A stretch of 64,000 nucleotides of DNA from Desulfuribacillus alkaliarsenatis (GTDB lineage Bacteria > Bacillota > Bacilli > Desulfuribacillales > Desulfuribacillaceae), in assembly GCF_001730225.1 (NCBI RefSeq), contig NZ_MIJE01000001.1, forward strand, positions 248,001 through 312,000, written 5' to 3'. Shown here piece after piece: positions 1-8,210 of the stretch (positions within the stretch are counted from its first letter, which is position 1; each line of letters begins with the position of its first letter). The notes under the pieces were generated by a model, which was not told the origin of the DNA, searched no databases, and was given only the letters and a program-made list of their open reading frames with translations. Position numbers and translations under genes: made by a program.

Positions 1-24
1 TATTATTTGTGGGGGTGACAAGAA

Positions 25-1122
25 ATGATAATGAAGGATATATTGCTAGAGGCTGTTAAAATTGGTGCATCGGATATCCACTTAACGGTAAATGCAACAC
101 CAATGTATCGACTACACGGGAGATTGACATCAGCTGGTAAATACCAAGCTGCCTTTAATCGTAAGTTGACCCATGAAGATATGGAGCAGCTAATGCAGCA
201 GGTGACAGACCGTGACCAACAGCAGAAGCTAGCGCAAAAAGGTGATTTGGATTTTTCCTTTGAAATTCAAGGTGTTGCACGCTTTCGTGTTAATATCTTC
301 AAGCAGCAAAAGCATATAGCAATTGTAATGCGTATTATTCCTACAAAGATATTAACCATGGAGCAATTAAACCTGCCACCTGTGTTTAGAGAGCTTTCTA
401 ACAAACGCAGCGGCTTAGTTCTTGTTACAGGTCCGACAGGAAGTGGTAAATCTACGACGCTGGCGGCAATGATAGATTATATCAATGAAAATAAAAACGA
501 GCATATTATAACCCTTGAAGATCCATTGGAGTTTATCCATCAACATAAAGGCAGTGTCATCAATCAACGGGAAATTCATCAGGACACGGAGAGTTTCGCC
601 TCGGCTTTACGAGCAGCTATGCGTCAGGATCCAGACGTTATTCTTGTTGGTGAGATGCGTGATTTAGAGACTATTAGTACGGCTATTACTGCTGCAGAAA
701 CAGGTCACTTAGTCTTTGGTACATTGCATACATCATCTGCGGCCTCAACTGTTGATAGGATTATTGACGTATTTCCTCCACATCAACAGCAGCAGATTCG
801 TATTCAGCTAGCTGCCACATTACAAGGAGTTATTGCTCAACTGCTACTTCCTAAGCAAGAGGGCGGGCGCGTCGCAGCCATGGAGATTCTGACGGTAACA
901 CCTGCTGTACGCAACCTGATTCGTGAAGGTAAAACACACCAGATTCCGTCATCGATTCAGACTGGCGGCAAGTACGGTATGCAGAGCATGGACCAAGCGT
1001 TGAAAGCATTATTGCAAAGAGGCCTTATTTCGCAAGAAACTGCAGACAAACTATTTGTAGATAAGGAGAACGCAACGGCTAGTCCAGCTTCAACTACAAA
1101 ATCCCTGGGTAATCTTTGGTAG
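25..1122 (+). CDS. pilT: Type IV pilus retraction ATPase PilT
   Basis: Hexameric cytoplasmic ATPase that depolymerises type IV pili and so drives twitching motility. The 365-residue protein has the usual PilT length and layout: an N-terminal PAS-like region starting with a SDIHLT segment, a Walker A motif GPTGSGKST near residues 136-144, the Asp box with TLEDP, a Walker B-like ILVGEMRD near residue 207, and the His box HTSSA. The start is preceded by a strong ribosome binding site, GGGGGTGA at 11-18. It opens the pilus locus as seen here; the extension ATPase PilB would be expected just upstream, outside the window. The C-terminal tail after about residue 345 is low complexity. Family assignment is secure. 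Confidence 0.97.
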   Translation: MIMKDILLEAVKIGASDIHLTVNATPMYRLHGRLTSAGKYQAAFNRKLTHEDMEQLMQQVTDRDQQQKLAQKGDLDFSFEIQGVARFRVNIFKQQKHIAIVMRIIPTKILTMEQLNLPPVFRELSNKRSGLVLVTGPTGSGKSTTLAAMIDYINENKNEHIITLEDPLEFIHQHKGSVINQREIHQDTESFASALRAAMRQDPDVILVGEMRDLETISTAITAAETGHLVFGTLHTSSAASTVDRIIDVFPPHQQQQIRIQLAATLQGVIAQLLLPKQEGGRVAAMEILTVTPAVRNLIREGKTHQIPSSIQTGGKYGMQSMDQALKALLQRGLISQETADKLFVDKENATASPASTTKSLGNLW

Positions 1123-1260
1123 AGAATAGTGATATGGTAGAAGTTAAAGATAATTTAATGTTCCCTTAATTCTTTTTGATAATAAATTAGCGTATAATAA
1201 ATTATAATTTTTAAAGTAGGACTAGCATAACGTATTAACAGACTAGGAAGTGAATGCATC

Positions 1261-2469
1261 GTGGCAGAATTATTTCGATATCGAGCAAGGGATCGCACAG
1301 GGAAGGTCGTAGAGGGGACAATTGAAGCTAACTCTAGTCAAGCTGTCATCGGTCAATTACGGGCGCAAAACTTAATAGTTACAAAAGTCGAAAAGGCAAC
1401 TACGAAAACAAATTTTAAGCTTCCTTTTTCTGAGAAAATGGTTAAGACAAAAGATTTAGCTATTTTTAGTAGGCAGTTCTCGACTATGATAGATGCAGGG
1501 GTTCCGTTATTAAGGGCCCTTACTATCCTGCAGGTTCAGGTAGAAAATCTAACCTTGCAAGCTGCTTTAAAAGAGGTTATTAAGGACCTAGAGCGGGGCA
1601 TGACATTATCCGAGGCAATGGCTAGGCATCCTAAGGTGTTTCCTATTATGTACACGAGCATGATAGAAGCTGGTGAGGTCGGTGGTGTGCTTGAAGAAGT
1701 ACTAGAGCGCATGGCTAATCACTTTGAGAAGGAAGACGAAATTAAAGAGAAGGTTAAGTCGGCCCTTACCTACCCAACAGTTGTTTTCTCAATGGCTATT
1801 TTAGCCGTGATTTTTATGCTAGTGTTTGTTTTACCTTCGTTTATTGGAATCTTTGAAGGGATGGATATGGAGCTACCAGCACCGACACTGTTTGTAATTG
1901 CCTTAAGTAATATGCTAACAGGCTATTGGTATATTCATATCGGTATGCTGATTCTAACGGTCTATTTATTTAGACGCTTCCTCAATGACCCGAAAGGTAA
2001 GCGCATGATAGATAAAATAGTTTTAAAAGCACCTGTGTTTGGCGATTTACAGAAGAAATTAATTATTTCTAGATTTAGCAGAACCCTCGGCACACTTTTA
2101 AAAAGTGGTGTTCCAATTATCACATCCATTGAAGTTGTTAAGAAGACTACGGCCAACACACTAATGATTGAAAGCTTAGAGAAAGCTAAAAACAGTATTC
2201 GAGATGGACAAGGTTTGTCTGATCCACTTCGAGACTCTGGTGTTTTTACACCGATGGCGCTACATATGATTGCTGTCGGAGAGGAAACAGGAGAGCTTGA
2301 TATGCTGCTAGAGAAGATTAGCTTTTTCTATGACCGTGAAATCGATAACGCCGTTAGTAAGCTATCTTCAGCCCTTGAGCCAATTATTATGGTTGTTATG
2401 GGAGTAATTATTGGTGGGATTGTAATATCGTTCTTATTACCGATGGTTGCTATGTTTGATGGTATATAA
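1261..2469 (+). CDS. pilC: Type IV pilus inner-membrane platform protein PilC
   Basis: Polytopic platform protein that couples the pilus ATPases to pilin polymerisation. The 402-residue length is typical. Two tandem GspF/T2SSF domains are visible: the first around residues 65-190 (FSRQFSTMIDAGVPLLRAL) and the second around 270-390 (FSRTLGTLLKSGVPI). Membrane segments follow each, and the C-terminus is very hydrophobic. The start is GTG, with a GGAAGTG ribosome binding site about 10 bases upstream. The 138-bp gap after pilT is AT-rich and may carry a promoter, but none is clear. Confidence 0.97.
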   Translation: MAELFRYRARDRTGKVVEGTIEANSSQAVIGQLRAQNLIVTKVEKATTKTNFKLPFSEKMVKTKDLAIFSRQFSTMIDAGVPLLRALTILQVQVENLTLQAALKEVIKDLERGMTLSEAMARHPKVFPIMYTSMIEAGEVGGVLEEVLERMANHFEKEDEIKEKVKSALTYPTVVFSMAILAVIFMLVFVLPSFIGIFEGMDMELPAPTLFVIALSNMLTGYWYIHIGMLILTVYLFRRFLNDPKGKRMIDKIVLKAPVFGDLQKKLIISRFSRTLGTLLKSGVPIITSIEVVKKTTANTLMIESLEKAKNSIRDGQGLSDPLRDSGVFTPMALHMIAVGEETGELDMLLEKISFFYDREIDNAVSKLSSALEPIIMVVMGVIIGGIVISFLLPMVAMFDGI

Positions 2470-2622
2470 ATCCATCAACATTTTTAGCTGTATATGCTAT
2501 GATGATAAATATAATATGCTATATAAAATTACATCAACATTGATATATGTAATTCAGCGAAGATTTTTATAGACAAGCTTATATAACTCTAGTAGAAATT
2601 TAACAGATTGGTAGGCAATAGC

Positions 2623-3228
2623 ATGATAAGTAAAAAGATGAATCTTCTGCCAATTGAATATCAGCAAAGGTACGAAGTAGACACGAAGGCTTTTTTGCAG
2701 AAGGCAATTATTAGCCTTTTCGTCATAAGCTTCATTGCCTTTTTATTTCTTGGGAAATATCAATTGTATGCCTTAGAACGGGAAATAACTTCACTAGAAA
2801 GTCAGCAAAGACTATTATCCGAACAGAGTGCATCATTGCTGTCGATTCAAGAGGAGCTTGTAAAGCTAGAAGGGCAGTGGACGAAATATGACACTTTAGG
2901 TGTACAGTCAATACCGCTTAATGAGTTTTTAAAGGATGTTACAGAATCAACACCTAAAGACATTTGGTATACAACCATTGAACTGTATCAGGTAATGAAT
3001 GACTCAGATAGTCAAGATACAGAACAGACTAATGTAAATTTACAGCATGAACGCCTTCACTTTAATATGAAAGGCTATAGTCAATCTGTGGCATCGGTAG
3101 GACAGCTTGCCTATATATTAAATCAGCTTTCTTATACAGATAAGGTTGTAATCGATTATTCAGCAGAAATTACGCTTGATACTGTTTCATTAATAGAGTT
3201 TTCAATACAAGGTCGTATAACTCAGTAG
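2623..3228 (+). CDS. pilN: Type IV pilus assembly protein PilN-like
   Basis: Bitopic membrane protein of the alignment subcomplex that links PilM in the cytoplasm to PilO outside. The N-terminus has the MNLLPIEYQ motif typical of PilN, which binds PilM, followed by one membrane segment around residues 30-48 and a coiled-coil and fimbrial-assembly (ferredoxin-like) region. A TTG start at 2608 is possible, but ATG at 2623 has the better site (GGTAGG ending 6 bases before), giving 201 residues. Its place before pilO supports the call. Sequence similarity in this family is low, so the assignment leans on the motif and context. Confidence 0.87.
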   Translation: MISKKMNLLPIEYQQRYEVDTKAFLQKAIISLFVISFIAFLFLGKYQLYALEREITSLESQQRLLSEQSASLLSIQEELVKLEGQWTKYDTLGVQSIPLNEFLKDVTESTPKDIWYTTIELYQVMNDSDSQDTEQTNVNLQHERLHFNMKGYSQSVASVGQLAYILNQLSYTDKVVIDYSAEITLDTVSLIEFSIQGRITQ

Positions 3229-3243
3229 AAGGTAGGATGGTCT

Positions 3244-4014
3244 ATGTTTGCTAAGCTAAAAGATATACAATTAACCATGACTGAACGGGATCGTAAGCTC
3301 CTTGTAGTGTTAGTTGTTGTAATAGCATTACTAGCTTCCTATTGGGCTATTTTCAGATGGTTTGTTCCTGAGTATACAAGCTTAAAGGGGAAGAAAACTA
3401 GCATTGAAGCAAATATTACCCAACTTCAGCGCACTATTGGAGGTGGGAAGGATGTAGAGCAGAGGATGCTAGAAAAACGTTCTTCCATAGAAGAGTCTAT
3501 GAAGCGTTTTGATTGGGAAGTGCTTAAGGGTGATCCATTACTTGTGCTTGGAAATCAGTCGCAAGTTAGAGACCCGAAGTTTCAACTGCTATCCTTAAAT
3601 CAAGGGTCAATCCAAGGGCGAGATAGCATTTGGGAAGTCCCTTACACGTTAAAAGCAAAGGGCTCAACTGAATCAATGCAAGAATATTTGCATTACCTTG
3701 ATAACCAGGAAAAGGCACTTCAGCCAACCTATATGCGTTTAGATTATTACGATTCCTTTGTCCCAAATCGCACTGAAAACGTTTGGTTAGAGCTTCAATT
3801 ATTTGCATTTGGTGTTGAAGAGGCAAGGCATACGAAGGAGCGTTTACTGGAGCTTGAGTCCCGTGGGAATATTTTTTATCCTACAGTTCCCGTTGTAACA
3901 GACGGTGTTGAACAACCAATAATTGAACAACCACCGTCACAGCAAGACCCAGGATTCCAAGAGTCAATAAGGACTCCACGGTATGATTTTCCAACGCAAC
4001 GAGAAGTAAGATAG
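3244..4014 (+). CDS. pilO: Type IV pilus assembly protein PilO-like
   Basis: Partner of PilN in the membrane alignment complex. The 256-residue protein has a short cytoplasmic N-terminus (LTMTERDRKLL), one membrane segment around residues 20-40, a coiled coil (about 50-85) and a C-terminal extracytoplasmic domain, matching PilO architecture. The last 40 residues are proline- and glutamine-rich and longer than usual. It starts 15 bp after pilN and is certainly co-transcribed. No PilP or PilQ follows, as expected for a bacterium without an outer membrane. Confidence 0.85.
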   Translation: MFAKLKDIQLTMTERDRKLLVVLVVVIALLASYWAIFRWFVPEYTSLKGKKTSIEANITQLQRTIGGGKDVEQRMLEKRSSIEESMKRFDWEVLKGDPLLVLGNQSQVRDPKFQLLSLNQGSIQGRDSIWEVPYTLKAKGSTESMQEYLHYLDNQEKALQPTYMRLDYYDSFVPNRTENVWLELQLFAFGVEEARHTKERLLELESRGNIFYPTVPVVTDGVEQPIIEQPPSQQDPGFQESIRTPRYDFPTQREVR

Positions 4015-4061
4015 ATGACTTTTCCAAGATAGACGAAAACCGCCTAACAGGAGGAACCGAA

Positions 4062-4856
4062 ATGCGGCAAGAACGTTATGATAATGAAAAAAGTATAAAA
4101 ATCAAAAGACGCATGAAGAAGTTACTAATTTTAGCTATTGCAATTATTTCTACTAGTTTTTTTATAACTATAGCTTCTGCTCAGTCATCAGAAATCCGTA
4201 CACAACTAGAGGTGCTATACAAGACGATTAATATCTTCGTTGACGGAGAAAAGATTGAGAGCACTGATGATTCCTTCGTGATTGTAGATCAAGGGCGGGT
4301 TATGGTCCCACTAAGAACAGTCTCAGAAGCGTTAGGAGTTGGAGTTGATTGGGACGAGAAGGATGGTCGAGTTATTCTGACGACACCAAGACTAGAAGCC
4401 GCATCTCATTCTATTAGTCAATTGTCAGTGTTAAGAAATGTAGGACCGTTTTACCTGTCAACTGATCAGCGTGTAAGCATTGCTCAACGTCAGTTTAGCT
4501 CTGGTCTGTTAGTGGACAATCAGGGTACTAGCCGTGCGGAGTTTGTTGTTAAGCTAGATCAGCAATACAAGGGCTTTGAGACCTATGTTGGGGTAGAAGA
4601 CCATACACAGAATAGCTCAAGTAATTTTATTGTCAGCTTTTATGCCGATGATCGCTTAATAGATAGTCCGGCACTAAGAATTAATGAGGACAATCCAGTA
4701 AAACCTGCACATTATGCTAGATGGATAAAGTTTGACGGACTAGAGAATGCTAAACGATTAACGGTTAGGGTAGAGTTCATCGGTAGTGAAGATGGTATTG
4801 GTGACTATAGGGATTTAACTGCAGCCTTTGCGAATTTTAATCTGATTTTGAGGTAA
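4062..4856 (+). CDS. Secreted stalk-domain protein with NPCBM-like C-terminal domain
   Basis: Exported protein of 264 residues inserted between pilO and pilD. After a basic N-terminus there is a signal-like hydrophobic segment (about residues 20-40). Residues 55-112 form a copper amine oxidase N-terminal (stalk) domain, with INIFVDGEKI, MVPLRTVSEALG and DWDEKDGRVIL; this domain is named by homology and has no oxidase activity. The remainder (GFETYVGVED, then FIGSEDGIGDY) resembles an NPCBM-type carbohydrate-binding beta-sandwich; that part is my inference from pattern. The start has AGGAGG at 4050-4055. The context suggests a surface accessory of the pilus machine, possibly binding peptidoglycan or polysaccharide. 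Confidence 0.7.
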   Translation: MRQERYDNEKSIKIKRRMKKLLILAIAIISTSFFITIASAQSSEIRTQLEVLYKTINIFVDGEKIESTDDSFVIVDQGRVMVPLRTVSEALGVGVDWDEKDGRVILTTPRLEAASHSISQLSVLRNVGPFYLSTDQRVSIAQRQFSSGLLVDNQGTSRAEFVVKLDQQYKGFETYVGVEDHTQNSSSNFIVSFYADDRLIDSPALRINEDNPVKPAHYARWIKFDGLENAKRLTVRVEFIGSEDGIGDYRDLTAAFANFNLILR

Positions 4857-4893
4857 TGATTGTTTATCTATTGTAAGGTGAAAGGGATAATAT

Positions 4894-5646
4894 ATGATGG
4901 CATTGGTTTATGGCTATATTTTTATAATTGGTGCAGTAATTGGCAGTTTTTTAAATGTAGTTATATACCGACTCCCTAATGAGCAGTCCGTTATAAAGCC
5001 AAGAAGCTATTGTCCGTTTTGTGAAACTACCTTAACGTGGAAGCAATTGATTCCAGTGCTAAGTTATATTTGGCAAAGGGGTAAGTGTGCTAGCTGTCAG
5101 GCTCAAATATCTATTAGATATCCGTTAATAGAAGTGTTTACGGGAATTATATTTATTATTATTTTTATGATTACGGGTTTTAGCTGGTTGACTATTATTT
5201 ATTGGGTATTAGCAGCATGTTTTATAGCAATATTTATAATCGACATCGAGCACATGATTATTCCAGATGAAATTAACCTGTTTATATTTATTATAGGAAT
5301 AGGTACGAGTTTACTGGGTCTTACTATTCCAATTATCCAGGCATTAATAGGTAGTCTACTAGGCGGGGGAATCCTGTGGTTTTTAGCCGTTGCCTCACGT
5401 GGTGGAATGGGCGGCGGTGATATTAAATTCGCCTTTGCTATTGGACTTTTTACAGGCTGGCAGCAAATGATGTTACTGCTGTTTATAGCATCATTAATTG
5501 GCTGTGTTTATGGACTATATCAGATTGTTCGTTATGGATATCAGAAGGGCAAACCAATCCCCTTTGGCCCATTTCTAGTTATTGCTGCGATGCTAGTCCT
5601 GCTATGGGGTAATACATTTATTAGTTATTATTTTTCATTATTTTAA
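4894..5646 (+). CDS. pilD: Prepilin peptidase / N-methyltransferase PilD
   Basis: Membrane aspartyl protease (family A24) that cleaves the leader of prepilins and N-methylates the new N-terminus. The protein (250 residues, about eight membrane segments) shows the N-terminal GSFLNVVIYRLP box, the two CxxC pairs of the cytoplasmic zinc loop (CPFC, CASC), and both catalytic aspartates: D117 in DIEHMIIPD and D176 in GGMGGGDIKFA. All features needed for a bifunctional enzyme are present. Its substrates are the pilins encoded from 7131 to 13869. Confidence 0.96.
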   Translation: MMALVYGYIFIIGAVIGSFLNVVIYRLPNEQSVIKPRSYCPFCETTLTWKQLIPVLSYIWQRGKCASCQAQISIRYPLIEVFTGIIFIIIFMITGFSWLTIIYWVLAACFIAIFIIDIEHMIIPDEINLFIFIIGIGTSLLGLTIPIIQALIGSLLGGGILWFLAVASRGGMGGGDIKFAFAIGLFTGWQQMMLLLFIASLIGCVYGLYQIVRYGYQKGKPIPFGPFLVIAAMLVLLWGNTFISYYFSLF

Positions 5647-5687
5647 TTGATTGCTAGTTTTACTATAGTAGAGGAGCAAGGATATAT

Positions 5688-6764
5688 ATGAAAATTTTAC
5701 GTCGATTGCTACAGAGAAAAATTGATCATATAGGCTTGGATATTGGTAGCTTCTCTATTAAGATGGTGGAGCTTAAAAAGGGTGATGAGGAAAACCACCA
5801 TGAAGTCTTAACATATGGCATGGCAAGGATTCCAGCTAATGCTTTAGTTGATGGAGCAATTAAGGACGTTTCTGCTGTAACCAAAGCTCTCTTAGAGCTT
5901 AAGGATGAAGGTAAATTAAAGAGCGGAGCGACTCTTAATGTAGCGGTAAGTGGTAAGCATGTTATTACACGGACGCTAAAGTTGCCTGTTATGCCTTTAG
6001 ATGAGCTAGACCAAGCACTAGAATTCGAAGCTGATAAGTATATTCCGACTCCGATTGACCAGCTATATCTAGATTATAGTATTCTAGGCGAGGTTACAGT
6101 CGATAATGCACCTCACTATAACCTTTTATTAGCAGCTGTACCTAAGGACATTATCAATACCTATTGTAGGGTTTTAGAGGAAGCTAAACTTAATCCATAT
6201 GGAATTGAAATTGAACCCTTAGCCCTTTATCGTCTCTGGTACTCCTATTATTACGATGAGACATTGAAGAACCAAGCAATTTTGAATATGGGTCACAGCA
6301 ACTGCCATTTAGTAGTGTTTAAAGAAGATAATATACAGTTTACAAGAACAATTCCGATTGCTGGACTGCAGATGACTGAAGCGATAATTCAATCTGCAGG
6401 TAAAGAAGTAGCCGCAGCAATCGACTTAAAGCATAAACAAAAGCTTAATCAGGATAACGTAATAGAACTAGCAAGTCCTGAATCTACTGATGATTATAGT
6501 GACAGCTTAATTGTACAATCGATAAGCGATACCCTAGGGTCTCTTACGCAGGAAATCCAGCGTTCAATAGACTTCTATCAAATGCAAGCAAAGGTACGAC
6601 TTGATAGACTTATCATTACTGGTGGTTGCGCCGAGCTCCAAGGCTTAGATACCACACTTGAGGCTGAACTTGGCTTGCCAGTTTTAGTGGGAGTCTATGG
6701 AGAACTTGATCCATCATTTAGCCTTGCAAGCGGTCTAGCTATGCGCGACTTTATGAAGCTATAA
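5688..6764 (+). CDS. pilM: Type IV pilus assembly protein PilM (actin-like)
   Basis: Cytoplasmic actin-fold ATPase that binds the N-terminal motif of PilN and forms a ring under the pilus machine. The protein (358 residues) begins with the phosphate-1 motif GLDIGSFSIKMVEL. It has the PilM_2 region with the ADKYIPTPID segment, and the second nucleotide-binding motif around ITGGCAELQGL near residue 310. In many bacteria pilM precedes pilN; here it is at the end of the assembly operon, just before the pilin leader. Confidence 0.94.
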   Translation: MKILRRLLQRKIDHIGLDIGSFSIKMVELKKGDEENHHEVLTYGMARIPANALVDGAIKDVSAVTKALLELKDEGKLKSGATLNVAVSGKHVITRTLKLPVMPLDELDQALEFEADKYIPTPIDQLYLDYSILGEVTVDNAPHYNLLLAAVPKDIINTYCRVLEEAKLNPYGIEIEPLALYRLWYSYYYDETLKNQAILNMGHSNCHLVVFKEDNIQFTRTIPIAGLQMTEAIIQSAGKEVAAAIDLKHKQKLNQDNVIELASPESTDDYSDSLIVQSISDTLGSLTQEIQRSIDFYQMQAKVRLDRLIITGGCAELQGLDTTLEAELGLPVLVGVYGELDPSFSLASGLAMRDFMKL

Positions 6765-6825
6765 AACATGGAACAAAAAGGAAGTTTGTCCTGGTAAAAA
6801 AGAATTATAAATAACGTTTAATTTA

Positions 6826-6854
6826 TTGATTTATAGGGCTTTAGATGGTAGAAT
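6826..6854 (+). promoter_or_regulatory. Sigma-A-like promoter of the pilin transcript
   Basis: TTGATT at 6826-6831 and TAGAAT at 6849-6854 are separated by exactly 17 bases. Transcription would begin near 6861, immediately before the riboswitch. This separates pilin transcription from the upstream assembly genes. Confidence 0.55.
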
Positions 6855-6879
6855 TATATTAGAAATATTAAAAATTACA

Positions 6880-7005
6880 AATGCAAAACATGGAATGCTA
6901 GGAACTTTAATCTGTAACTGGTCACTTGGGTTAAAGGGAGCTAATAGTGAAACCGATCCGCACTTATTTCTTTCATTAGTAAAAAGGTAAGTTTGGCTCG
7001 GTTTT
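6880..7005 (+). ncRNA. Cyclic-di-GMP-II riboswitch with terminator-like expression platform
   Basis: The 3' half carries the conserved class II signature: CACTTG, a variable loop, then TAATAGTG, AACCGATCC (about 6922-6959), matching the known pattern CACUUG...UAGUAGUGCAACCGACC. The helix CACT/AGTG closes the loop. The 5' half (around 6881-6910) is less clear, and I do not find a convincing P1 strand. The conserved AAACCGA (6950-6956) can instead pair with TCGGTTT (6998-7004), reinforced by ACTTA (6962-6966) with TAAGT (6988-6992). This gives a hairpin ending in TTTT. Ligand binding would therefore block the terminator and switch pilin expression on, as reported for the Clostridioides difficile pilA1 leader. 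It fills the 366-bp gap before pilA. Confidence 0.72.
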
Positions 7006-7130
7006 ATGCGTTTAAAGATGTTTAAAGAAAAATTGAGAAATAATTTAGGAAACTTTATCACTCTTATCACGTATAATGTAGTCAAGCCTATCAAAAAATT
7101 CAAAACAAAAAATAACAGGAGAGTGAAAAC

Positions 7131-7667
7131 ATGCAATTCTTCCAAAAAAGAAAGAAGAAAAATCAAAAAGGTTTTACATTAGTAGAGCTATTAGTAGTAA
7201 TTGCAATCATAGGTATCCTAGCGGCGATAATCACGCCAAACATCTTTGCACAGATTGAGAAAAGTAGAGCATCGGCTGTAGTTTCTGAGTACAGAGCAGC
7301 TAAAACAGCGGCGTTGTTGGTTACTTCTGAGAATCCAGCTGCGGATATTACGTTTGATGTAGAGTCTAATGGTAATGTTACAGGCGAAAATGCTGATGAT
7401 TATGCTGCATTTATGGCAATGCTTGAGAAACCTCTAGGTACTGCTCCTTTTGGCGGATATTATTCTATAATAGGACCTAGTGGCGCTGATTCGTTGGATA
7501 CTGGTGATGGAACATTCTTATTAGTACCTCAAGTACCAGAGAAAGCTTTTGATACACTTGAAAATACTTTCTCTGATGATGATGTAGTTGAATCCGGAAC
7601 TGTTGGTTCAGGTTTTCCTAAGGAAATATATTTAAGACTATTGCCAAATGACCCACCTACACCTTAG
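7131..7667 (+). CDS. pilA: Major type IV prepilin
   Basis: Structural subunit of the pilus. The leader ends in KKNQKG, followed by FTLVELLVVIAIIGILAAI, the canonical type III signal with Glu at position 5 after cleavage by PilD. The mature protein of about 162 residues has the hydrophobic helix and an acidic globular head rich in Asp and Glu, with no obvious cysteine pair. A strong ribosome binding site (CAGGAGAGTG) lies 5-6 bases before ATG. It has its own leader riboswitch and its own terminator, so it is probably expressed as a single abundant message. Confidence 0.95.
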   Translation: MQFFQKRKKKNQKGFTLVELLVVIAIIGILAAIITPNIFAQIEKSRASAVVSEYRAAKTAALLVTSENPAADITFDVESNGNVTGENADDYAAFMAMLEKPLGTAPFGGYYSIIGPSGADSLDTGDGTFLLVPQVPEKAFDTLENTFSDDDVVESGTVGSGFPKEIYLRLLPNDPPTP

Positions 7668-7681
7668 TCTTTTACGGGCAT

Positions 7682-7711
7682 AACCCGATCCCTTAAAGGG
7701 GGTCGGGTTTT
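7682..7711 (+). terminator. Rho-independent terminator after pilA
   Basis: AACCCGATCCC and GGGGTCGGGTT form a strong hairpin with a TTAAA loop, followed by TTTTC. It would limit read-through from pilA into the minor pilins. Confidence 0.9.
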
Positions 7712-7789
7712 CTAAATGAAATCACTATTTTTACCAATTTATTATCATGCATTATATACACGCTCCAAAAATCTTAGGGAGTGAGCCAC

Positions 7790-8176
7790 ATGTACACAAA
7801 CCGAAAGTGGAATGTTGAGAAAGATAAAGATGCAGCTAAATCAAAAAGTAGAAATAAAGACTTCTCGTTGTATAGAGTCATAATATATACAGTAATTATA
7901 GGTGTTGTTGTTCTTGCACTTATTCATTATTCTACAAGTCAGTTAGACGAGAGAATATGTGAGAATAATCTTGTCGCATTTCGTAATGCAGTTGTTTATT
8001 ATCATAGTATTTACAATAGTTATCCTAGTAGTTTAGAAGAGTTGCAGGATAGAACAAGCTTACTTTGGGATTTATCAGATGAGCAGTATATATTCGTACC
8101 TGGTAAGGGGAATCAACCACCTGAACTTATATGTAAGAAGTTTAATAGAAGTAGTACTGATTTAAGTAGTAATTAG
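7790..8176 (+). CDS. Pilin-like membrane protein without a prepilin cleavage motif
   Basis: Small protein of 128 residues with a basic N-terminus of about 28 residues, one membrane helix (YRVIIYTVIIGVVVLALI) and an extracytoplasmic domain. The segment AFRNAVVYYHSIYNSYPSSLEEL closely resembles the helix and loop after the stem of GspG/PilE-type pseudopilins. No Gly-Phe/Glu5 processing site precedes the helix, so PilD is unlikely to cleave it. ATG at 7790 is preferred over GTG at 7781, because GGGAGTGAG at 7777-7785 would serve it. It may anchor or cap a pilus from the membrane; the function is unknown. Confidence 0.6.
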   Translation: MYTNRKWNVEKDKDAAKSKSRNKDFSLYRVIIYTVIIGVVVLALIHYSTSQLDERICENNLVAFRNAVVYYHSIYNSYPSSLEELQDRTSLLWDLSDEQYIFVPGKGNQPPELICKKFNRSSTDLSSN

Positions 8177-8210
8177 TACACACGTTTAGTAACATTTTTG
8201 AGGTGAGACG

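Noticed and set aside
6831-7166. A 111-codon minus-strand frame opposite the pilin leader
   Set aside because: It covers the promoter, riboswitch and pilA start, has no ribosome binding site worth naming and has AT-driven composition.
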